Source: an uncultured Prevotella sp.
Lineage (GTDB): Bacteria; Bacteroidota; Bacteroidia; Bacteroidales; Bacteroidaceae
NCBI GenBank assembly: GCA_937916075.1
Contig: CALGHW010000093.1
Coordinates: forward strand, 1-11,044
Reading direction: 5' to 3'
DNA length: 11,044 nucleotides
Part shown: positions 4,742 to 11,044 of the stretch, piece after piece
Layout of the letters: each line of letters starts with the position of its first letter
Numbering within the stretch: position 1 is the stretch's first letter
Notes under the pieces: model-generated
Told to the model about the DNA's origin: nothing
What the model saw: the letters and a program-made list of their open reading frames with translations, nothing else
Database searches by the model: none
Translations under genes and position numbers: made by a program

Positions 4742-7700
4742 ATGAAACGAATTCTCATTCTGGGCGGTCTGTCGCTGGCTTACCTTTCGGCATCGGCGCA
4801 GAGCGTCATGGTCAAAGGTAAGGTGACCGACGGCAAGGAACCCATCATAGGTGCCACCATCACCGTGGAAGGAACCCAAAAAAACGCAGTGACCGACGTG
4901 GACGGCAACTATTCCATACAGGTGCCGGCCGGCGGTACCCTCACCTACTCTTATATCGGTTTCCATCCAGTGACGAAAAAGGTAAGGCAAGGTGTCGGCA
5001 CGATGAACATAGCCTTGAGTGAAGATATGCAGAAAGTGGACGAGGTGGTGGTGACCGCCCTTAACATCAAGCGCAACAAGCGTTCCCTGGGTTATGCCAC
5101 CGACCAAATCAAGGCCGCCGACTTGAGTGTGGGCAACGAGACCAACGTGCTCAACCAGCTTACAGGCAAGGTGGCCGGCGTGCAGATTACCGCTGGCAAC
5201 AGCGGCGCTGGCAGTTCGTCGCGCGTCATCATCCGTGGCGAGAGTTCGTTTAGTTCCAACAACCAGCCCTTGTATGTGGTGGACGGGGTGCCCATCAACA
5301 ACAACACCTATACCAACCTGGCCGGAACCCCACAGGAGATAGACTACGGCAACGGGGCCGGAGAGCTGAATCCCGACGACATTGCATCGATGACTGTACT
5401 AAAGGGTGCCAATGCTGCCGCACTCTACGGTTCACGGGCGGCCAACGGCGTCATTCTCATCACGACCAAGAGCGGGCGCGACAAGCAGAAGTTTAAGGTG
5501 GACGTCAACAGTACCACCACCTTTGAGACCGTGGCCCGGTTGCCTAAGTACCAGGACACCTGGAGTCAGGGAGCCAACGGCGAGTTTGAGTATTGGGACG
5601 GCAACAACGGACACGGCACCCAGGACCAGCAGGATATGTCGTGGGGCCGCCTGATGGACGGTTCGCTCGTGCCGCAGTATGACTCGCCTTCCACGGGTCC
5701 CAATGGCGAACAGTTGCGTGGCGGCGACGTGCTGGCCCGCAATGGCGCCCCCATCACCCCCACTCCCTTGGTGCCTCATCCAGACAACGTGCGCGACTTC
5801 TTCAACACAGGCGTCACCCAAAACACCAATATCGCCCTCAGCGCCAGCAATAGCAAGGGCAGCATGCGCCTGTCATACACCAACCTGTACAGCAAGGGAA
5901 CCATCCCCAACGTGGATCTGAAGCGCAACACCTTCAGCCTCAACACAGCCTACGACTTTACCGACCGCTTCCACGGCAAGGCCTCTGTGACCTACACACG
6001 CTCGGAGAGCACCAACCGCCCCAGTATGGGCTATGGACCCGAGAACCCGATGTATCTCTTTGCCTGGTGCGCCCGCAACATGAACATCGACGCCGAGCGC
6101 GAGTACTGGCAGCGCGGTTATGAGGGACTGAAACAATATCACACCAACAGCGGGTGGAACGACAATCCCTTCTTCACCATGTATGAGAACACCAACGGAT
6201 TTACCAAGGACCGTATGTTTGGCAATATCATGTTGTCGTATGACCTGCTGCCTAACCTCACCCTCTCGGCACGTACCGGCATCGACTACTCGGGCGAACT
6301 GCGCCAGAGCCGCCGTGCCTACAGCACACAGCGGTTTCCCACAGGCGCCTACAAGCGTGAAAATGTGTATGATTCGGAGTGGAACACCGACGTATTGCTG
6401 CAATACAGCGGCAACATCAATTACGACCTGGCCTTCAACCTCACCGGCGGCGCAAACGCCATGGTGCAGAAGAGCCGCTATGACTATGGATTCGCCAACG
6501 GACTGTCCGTGCCCGGTGTATATAACCTGGGCAACGCCTCGGGCAACGTGGACTATCAGCAGCGCGACACCCGCAAGCGCATCAACAGCCTCCTCTTCAC
6601 GGGCCAACTGTCCTATCGTGACTGGCTCTTCCTCAACGTCACGGCCCGCAACGACTGGTCGAGCGCACTCACCCGGACTGACGGCAGTGGCCACAACTCT
6701 TACTTCTATCCCTCGGTGAGCCTCAGTGCCGTGATGAGCGACGTGCTCAAGTTGCCCCGGTGGGTCAATTACTGGAATGTGCGTGTGGGCTATGCCGAAG
6801 TGGGCACCGACACCGACCCCTACCGCCTGCAGAACGCCTATGCCTATTCCGCAAAATACGGTTCTATATCGGGCATACAATTGCCTTCAACCTTGGCCGA
6901 CTCCGACCTCAAGCCCGAGCGGATGCACTCTTGGGAGGTGGGCACCGACCTCAACCTGCTGGACAACCGCCTCTCGCTGGGCTTCACCTATTACAATACC
7001 TTAAACCGCAATCAGATTGTGGTGATACCTATCTCCAACACCACCGGCTACTCGTCGCGCTATGTCAACGCCGGCGACATACGCAATCAGGGCGTGGAGC
7101 TGTCGCTCGGCGTCACACCGCTGCGCCTGAGCAACTCGCTCACCTGGGAGTCGCGCTTCAACTTCTCGCATAACGTGGGGCGTGTGGAGAAAATAGCCGA
7201 TGGCTACGACCAGTATGTCTATGCCTGGTGCGCCATTTACTCAGACCAGGACGCACGCGTCTATGCCATCGCCAAGGAAGGCGAGAAGATGGGCAATCTC
7301 TATGGCACCGGATTCAAGCATACTCCTGACGGCAGCATCCTTGTGGATGAGAGCGGACTGCCTGTGGCCGACCCCACTCTGGTGAAGTTGGGCAACTACA
7401 ACCCCGACTTTATCTTGGGATGGCATAACAGCATCAAATACAAAGGCTTCAGCCTGTCGTTCTTGCTCGACTGGCACCAAGGAGGCATCTTCGTGAGCCG
7501 TACCTTTGGCATGGGCATGGAGTCGGGTGTGTTGAAGCAGACCGAAGACCGCACTCCCGAACATATGGTGGTGCAGGGCGAGTGTTTCGACGTGACCACC
7601 GGCACCTATGTGCCCAACACCAAGCAGGTGTCGCCCCGCGACTATTACCGCAACCTCTACCGCCGTTACCACGAGACCCAGTCCACCTTTTCGGCCACCT

Positions 7701-7942
7701 TCCTCAAACTGCGTGAGGTAAGCCTGGGCTACGACATTCCCAAACGCTGGCTCAGCCACACTCCCCTCACAGCCCTCAGCGTGAGCCTGGTGGGACGCAA
7801 CCTGTGGATGTGGACCAAGGGACAGGACATGGTGGACCCCGAGGCCGTGACCTATGAGGGCAACACCGTGACTCCCGGTGTGGAGGAGATGTCATACCCC
7901 TCAACCCGCAGTCTGGGCTTCTCCATCCATGCCTCCTTCTGA
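4742..7942 (+). CDS. SusC/RagA-family TonB-dependent outer-membrane transporter
   Basis: 1066 aa, a normal length for the family. Signal peptide 1-19 (SASA-Q). Residues 22-95 form a carboxypeptidase-regulatory-like domain (VKGKVTDGKEPIIGATITVE, TDVDGNYSIQVP, LTYSYIGF), followed by a TonB box VDEVVVTA at 99-106. The plug domain at about 115-245 carries the SusC hallmarks: LGYATDQI, LTGKVAGVQI, VIIRGESS, PLYVVDGVPI and NPDDIASMTVLKGANAAALY...GVILITTKSG. The remainder is the beta barrel, rich in alternating aromatic strands and ending in phenylalanine (SIHASF), as outer-membrane barrels do. There is no N-terminal secretin/TonB short domain, so direct anti-sigma signalling is not expected. It pairs with the SusD-like lipoprotein 62 bp downstream as an active importer energised by TonB. 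Its ligand cannot be read from sequence; the adjoining phosphoesterase hints at a phosphorylated or phosphodiester compound. Confidence 0.97.
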   Translation: MKRILILGGLSLAYLSASAQSVMVKGKVTDGKEPIIGATITVEGTQKNAVTDVDGNYSIQVPAGGTLTYSYIGFHPVTKKVRQGVGTMNIALSEDMQKVDEVVVTALNIKRNKRSLGYATDQIKAADLSVGNETNVLNQLTGKVAGVQITAGNSGAGSSSRVIIRGESSFSSNNQPLYVVDGVPINNNTYTNLAGTPQEIDYGNGAGELNPDDIASMTVLKGANAAALYGSRAANGVILITTKSGRDKQKFKVDVNSTTTFETVARLPKYQDTWSQGANGEFEYWDGNNGHGTQDQQDMSWGRLMDGSLVPQYDSPSTGPNGEQLRGGDVLARNGAPITPTPLVPHPDNVRDFFNTGVTQNTNIALSASNSKGSMRLSYTNLYSKGTIPNVDLKRNTFSLNTAYDFTDRFHGKASVTYTRSESTNRPSMGYGPENPMYLFAWCARNMNIDAEREYWQRGYEGLKQYHTNSGWNDNPFFTMYENTNGFTKDRMFGNIMLSYDLLPNLTLSARTGIDYSGELRQSRRAYSTQRFPTGAYKRENVYDSEWNTDVLLQYSGNINYDLAFNLTGGANAMVQKSRYDYGFANGLSVPGVYNLGNASGNVDYQQRDTRKRINSLLFTGQLSYRDWLFLNVTARNDWSSALTRTDGSGHNSYFYPSVSLSAVMSDVLKLPRWVNYWNVRVGYAEVGTDTDPYRLQNAYAYSAKYGSISGIQLPSTLADSDLKPERMHSWEVGTDLNLLDNRLSLGFTYYNTLNRNQIVVIPISNTTGYSSRYVNAGDIRNQGVELSLGVTPLRLSNSLTWESRFNFSHNVGRVEKIADGYDQYVYAWCAIYSDQDARVYAIAKEGEKMGNLYGTGFKHTPDGSILVDESGLPVADPTLVKLGNYNPDFILGWHNSIKYKGFSLSFLLDWHQGGIFVSRTFGMGMESGVLKQTEDRTPEHMVVQGECFDVTTGTYVPNTKQVSPRDYYRNLYRRYHETQSTFSATFLKLREVSLGYDIPKRWLSHTPLTALSVSLVGRNLWMWTKGQDMVDPEAVTYEGNTVTPGVEEMSYPSTRSLGFSIHASF

Positions 7943-7961
7943 CCCTCAGACGGACTTAAGG

Positions 7962-7990
7962 AAAAAACAATATGTTAAACCGTTTTTTTT
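7962..7990 (+). promoter_or_regulatory. A-tract/T-tract inverted repeat in the susC-susD gap
   Basis: AAAAAAC (7962-7968) and GTTTTTT (7982-7988) are complementary across a 13-nt loop, and the T-run extends to 7990. An A-U stem followed by T residues could act as a weak attenuator or an RNA processing/stability site that adjusts SusC to SusD levels. The stem is all A-U apart from one pair, so this may be compositional chance. Confidence 0.2.
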
Positions 7991-8004
7991 AGAAAGCAAG
8001 TATC

Positions 8005-9477
8005 ATGACTATATCCAATACCTGGCGGAATGTCAAGGCAGGACTCTCTGCCCTGGTCTTGACCGCCGCCTTCACCGCCTGTACAGACAATTTCGGCAGT
8101 ATGAACACTGACCCCAACGCACCGACTCAGGCCAGTGTGGAACTGTTGCTCAACCCCCAATTGCGCATCCTCATACAGGCACAGTTCAACTATGACGCCG
8201 GTGCGGCCCTGGCCCACCAAGTAGCCCTGACCAACTATAACGATGCCGAACAATACAATTTCGGCACCGACGAGAGCACCTGGAACTCGCTGTATGAAAG
8301 TCTTGTCAACCTCAACGACCTGATTGGTACAGCCCAGCAGAAAAACCTGCCCTCATCCGAGGCCATAGGCTATATCCTCAAGGCCTACTGTGCCGCACAG
8401 CTCACCGACCATTGGGGCAACGTGCCCTTCAGTCAGGCGGCACAGGGAGGCGCGGAAATACATCCTGTATACGACAACCAGCGCGATATATATTTGGGAG
8501 CCGACGGTATCCTGGCCCTTTTGCAGAAAGCCGACCAGATGCTGGCCGACGGCACCGACGCATTGCCCTCCGACGTGGTGTATGGCGGCGACCGCACCCG
8601 ATGGCGCAAGCTGGCCAACTCGCTGCGGCTGCGCTATCTGATGCGCGTCAGCAACCGACGGGCCGAAATCAGTAATTTCGACGCCATGTTGTCCGACTGT
8701 ATGGCAAAGCCCCTGATGGACAGCAACGACGACAACCTGTCACTGCCCTTCTTGGCATCCACTCCCAACCGCTGCCCGGTGTATGAGATGCGTTCGGGCA
8801 GTTTCGACTATTACCGGGAGAGCAAGGAGATGGCCGACCGACTGAATGCCACTTCCGACCCCCGGCAGGCCGTATGGTTCCAGCCCACAGTCGAGTCGGT
8901 ACAGGCTGGACAGCCTGTATGGGCCGGTGTGCCCAACGGGTGTTCGGCCACGTCGCTCAAGGCACTCGACTACAATGAGAGCCGGGTGTCAATGCTGGGC
9001 ACACTCTACCGCAACACCCCCGATGCCGCCGAGGCAACCCTTATCAATGCCGCCGAGGTGAAGCTGTTGCAGGCTGAGGCCATAGCCCGCGGATGGGCGC
9101 AAGGTGATGCCGCCGCATGCTATACAGAGGCCATACGCCTGTCCATGAAACAATATGGCATCAGCGACGCAGCTACGGCACAGTATCTGCAACAGCCGGC
9201 AGTGGCCTATGATGACGCCAAAGGCATAGAGCAGATTCTCACGCAAAAGTGGCTGGCCAACTTCATGGTGGGCTATGAGGCCTGGCTTGACTTCCTGCGC
9301 ACCCATCTGCCTGTCCAGGCAATGCCTTTAGACAACCGTAACCCGACACCGGGCGAGATACCCTCACGCTTCTATTATCCTGAGACGGAGCAGGCCGTCA
9401 ACAAGGCCCGTCTGCAGGAAGCCCTCCAGCAACAGGGCGGAAAAGATGACATCAACACACCGTTGTGGTGGGAGTAA
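8005..9477 (+). CDS. SusD/RagB-family nutrient-binding outer-membrane lipoprotein (SusD-like_2 type)
   Basis: 490 aa. The signal peptide ends in a lipobox-like FTAC with Cys26 as the lipidation site, followed by TDNFGSMNTDPNAPT, the typical opening of the SusD-like_2 group (C-x-D-x-F-x-x-(I/M)-N-x-(D/N)-P-N-x-P). Other family signatures are AYCAAQLTDHWGNVPFSQA (127-145), WRKLANSLRLRYLMRVS (200-216), NAAEVKLLQAEAIARG in the TPR-like C-terminal part, and the INTPLWWE ending. Members sit on the outer face of the SusC barrel as a hinged lid that captures ligand. Phe rather than Leu at the -3 lipobox position is slightly unusual. Start chosen at the ATG at 8005 because it gives a complete signal sequence; no in-frame upstream start competes. 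The downstream phosphoesterase frame begins directly after its stop codon, so the genes are almost certainly cotranscribed. Confidence 0.95.
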   Translation: MTISNTWRNVKAGLSALVLTAAFTACTDNFGSMNTDPNAPTQASVELLLNPQLRILIQAQFNYDAGAALAHQVALTNYNDAEQYNFGTDESTWNSLYESLVNLNDLIGTAQQKNLPSSEAIGYILKAYCAAQLTDHWGNVPFSQAAQGGAEIHPVYDNQRDIYLGADGILALLQKADQMLADGTDALPSDVVYGGDRTRWRKLANSLRLRYLMRVSNRRAEISNFDAMLSDCMAKPLMDSNDDNLSLPFLASTPNRCPVYEMRSGSFDYYRESKEMADRLNATSDPRQAVWFQPTVESVQAGQPVWAGVPNGCSATSLKALDYNESRVSMLGTLYRNTPDAAEATLINAAEVKLLQAEAIARGWAQGDAAACYTEAIRLSMKQYGISDAATAQYLQQPAVAYDDAKGIEQILTQKWLANFMVGYEAWLDFLRTHLPVQAMPLDNRNPTPGEIPSRFYYPETEQAVNKARLQEALQQQGGKDDINTPLWWE

Positions 9478-9513
9478 ATGCCTGTATATACTTATGTCAA
9501 TCAATATTGTTGT

Positions 9514-10950
9514 ATGAAACAGAATCAAAATAAGAGCAGATTTTGGCGCCTGTCGGCTTTTTGCTTGGCTCTTTGGGCGGTGGCACCGACCTTACAGGCC
9601 CGCGAGATAGAAGGAGTGGTGACTACCGGAGGAAAACCCATGCATGACGTGGTGGTGACCGACGGACTGCACTTTGCCTATACAGACAGCCGGGGCCGCT
9701 ACACGCTCGACGCACCCGATGATTCCCACTTCGTGTATCTGCTTACGCCTAAAGGCTTTGTGTGTGACTATTCGACGGGCATACCGCAGTTTTACCAGCG
9801 GCTGAAAGACACACAGAAGCGTTATAACTTTGTGCTCTATCCCATGCAGGGTGACGCGCGGAAGACACTCATGATAGCCGGTGCCGACACCCAGTTGGAC
9901 ACTGATCGAGACCGGCAGCGCCTCTTCACGGAAACCCTGCCCGATATGCAGAAACTGCTAACGGACCATACAGGGCGCCAGCAAGCCATGTTTATCGCCG
10001 GAGACCTGACATGGGACGTGTATGGACGCAATGCAGACGTGAAACAGTTTGTCCGCCAGTTGGGGATACCCTGCTACCCTGTCATCGGCAACCATGATTA
10101 TGACAAGTATGTCACTCCCACTGACACTACCAATTATGCCGCCCCCTATGAGGCCGACTTTGGCCCGACGTATTATGCGTTTATGTTGGGCGATGCTTGC
10201 TATGTGGTGCTCAACGACATCAAATACACTGGTTATAAGCGCTACACCAACTCGCTTGTCCAAGGGCATCAGATGCAGTGGTTGCGCACCTTGTTAGGAG
10301 TGGTGCTCCAGCAGAATACCAATGTGTTTGTCGTGATGCACGCACCGTTGATGTTTCCCGGGTCAGGACGGCTTACCGAAGGCGGTGACGAGCTGAAAGC
10401 CATGCTTTTGGGTAAGCCGTTTAATGCGGCCGTCTTCAGTGGACACCTGCACACCAATACCACTTCATGCCTGTCTGATGGGCTGTGGGAGTATAATATG
10501 GGGGCCATTTGCGGTTATTTTTGGGAAACCGATGTCAGTGGCGACGGCACCCCCAACGGCTATCACGTGATAGAGACCGACAGTACCCGGTGGCAGCAAC
10601 ACTATAAGGCCACGGGCATGGATATGAATTGCCAGATGAAGTTGTATGCCCCGGGAACCATCGCCGACCGTCCCAATGATTTGTGCTGCAAGATATGGAA
10701 CTGGGATACCCGGTGGCAGGTGAGCTGGAGTGAAGACGGAAAGGAAATGGGCGCCATGCGGCAGATGCACAGCTTTGATCCCGACTATCTGGCTTGGCTG
10801 GACGGACGGCTGGCCACGGCCGACTATACCCCGCGCCGTACCAATCATTTCTTCTCTTGTCATCCTTCGCCGTCGGCCCGGAGAGTCACGGTCAAAGCTC
10901 AGGATGCCTATGGAAACATATATACGCAAACTTATTCGTTGAAGCCTTAA
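9514..10950 (+). CDS. Secreted calcineurin-like metallophosphoesterase with MetallophosN and MetallophosC domains
   Basis: 478 aa from the ATG at 9514, chosen because MKQNQNKSRFW plus a hydrophobic core ending TLQA gives a standard signal peptide. An in-frame ATG at 9478, touching the SusD stop, would add 12 residues and has a purine-rich GGGAG before it, so it remains possible. Residues 31-110 are the N-terminal beta domain of this family (GVVTTGGKPMHDVVVTDG, TDSRGRYTL). The catalytic domain at about 117-315 shows the two-metal motifs: D125 in ADTQ, GD at 163-164, GNHD at 192-195, H276 in MHAPL and GHLH at 310-313. The C-terminal domain at about 320-478 has GAICGYFW, GDGTPNGY and a Y-x-P-G strand typical of MetallophosC. 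The metal ligands look intact, so it is probably an active phosphomonoesterase or phosphodiesterase outside the cytoplasm. Substrate unknown; by context it would act on the ligand of the SusC/D pair. Confidence 0.93.
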   Translation: MKQNQNKSRFWRLSAFCLALWAVAPTLQAREIEGVVTTGGKPMHDVVVTDGLHFAYTDSRGRYTLDAPDDSHFVYLLTPKGFVCDYSTGIPQFYQRLKDTQKRYNFVLYPMQGDARKTLMIAGADTQLDTDRDRQRLFTETLPDMQKLLTDHTGRQQAMFIAGDLTWDVYGRNADVKQFVRQLGIPCYPVIGNHDYDKYVTPTDTTNYAAPYEADFGPTYYAFMLGDACYVVLNDIKYTGYKRYTNSLVQGHQMQWLRTLLGVVLQQNTNVFVVMHAPLMFPGSGRLTEGGDELKAMLLGKPFNAAVFSGHLHTNTTSCLSDGLWEYNMGAICGYFWETDVSGDGTPNGYHVIETDSTRWQQHYKATGMDMNCQMKLYAPGTIADRPNDLCCKIWNWDTRWQVSWSEDGKEMGAMRQMHSFDPDYLAWLDGRLATADYTPRRTNHFFSCHPSPSARRVTVKAQDAYGNIYTQTYSLKP

Positions 10951-11044
10951 AAGCCTTGTTCGTGAAATAAATGCAACCTGTATGGTTGAAAAATAAGTGT
11001 TGAAATATAAAGATATTTCTTCAAAGTTTCCTACTGAGCGTTTG

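Noticed and set aside
5873..6880. 335-codon minus-strand open frame inside the SusC gene
   Set aside because: It lies fully opposite a well-conserved SusC barrel region and has the same V/H/G-rich antisense composition.
10974..11019. Small stems after the phosphoesterase (CAACC/GGTTG at 10974-10988 and GAAATAT/ATATTTC at 11002-11019) as operon terminator
   Set aside because: The stems are 5 and 7 bp, AT-rich in the second case, and not followed by a T-tract. The true 3' end may lie beyond the window.

Overview
The window looks like a chromosomal segment of a Bacteroidales bacterium, most likely a member of the Prevotellaceae, though the genus is not certain. The evidence is a SusC/SusD outer-membrane pair, a type IX secretion (T9SS) sorting-domain-like C-terminus, Bacteroidetes promoter elements (TTTG / TAnnTTTG), A-rich ribosome-binding regions, and the start of an Rpn-type PD-(D/E)XK protein. 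Genes are GC-rich at third codon positions. The spaces between transcription units are AT-rich.

Layout. The left edge (1-46, minus) holds the first 15 codons of a PD-(D/E)XK nuclease/transposase-like gene, with a well-formed promoter at 99-129. A long hairpin (176-229) separates it from a three-gene minus-strand operon: a 159-aa protein with a T9SS-like C-terminal domain (3644-3165), a 475-aa secreted protein built from three copies of a ~130-aa beta-rich unit (3108-1681), and a 456-aa secreted protein with about three FN3-like segments (1629-259). All three carry a related short N-terminal beta motif (V-x(4)-G...D-x-I-x-F). Spacing is 50-56 bp and there is one promoter candidate upstream, at 3741-3771.

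A 529-bp divergent intergenic region (3645-4173) carries the two outward-facing promoters. Between them is a compact repeat element (3919-3997): 22-bp tandem units closed by a perfect 23-bp inverted arm.

The plus strand then carries a four-gene operon: an unrecognised 170-aa secreted alpha-helical protein (4174-4686), a SusC/RagA TonB-dependent transporter (4742-7942), a SusD-like lipoprotein (8005-9477) and a secreted calcineurin-like metallophosphoesterase with its accessory N- and C-terminal domains (9514-10950). SusC and SusD should form a gated outer-membrane import complex. The phosphoesterase suggests a phosphate-ester or phosphodiester ligand, possibly trimmed before or after import. 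No glycoside hydrolase, sulfatase, peptidase or dedicated regulator lies in the window, so the ligand is not determined. No CRISPR, rRNA or tRNA was seen.

The most interesting points are the SusCD-phosphoesterase operon with its unknown lead gene, the repeat-built surface proteins sharing an N-terminal module, and the palindromic repeat element between the two operons.
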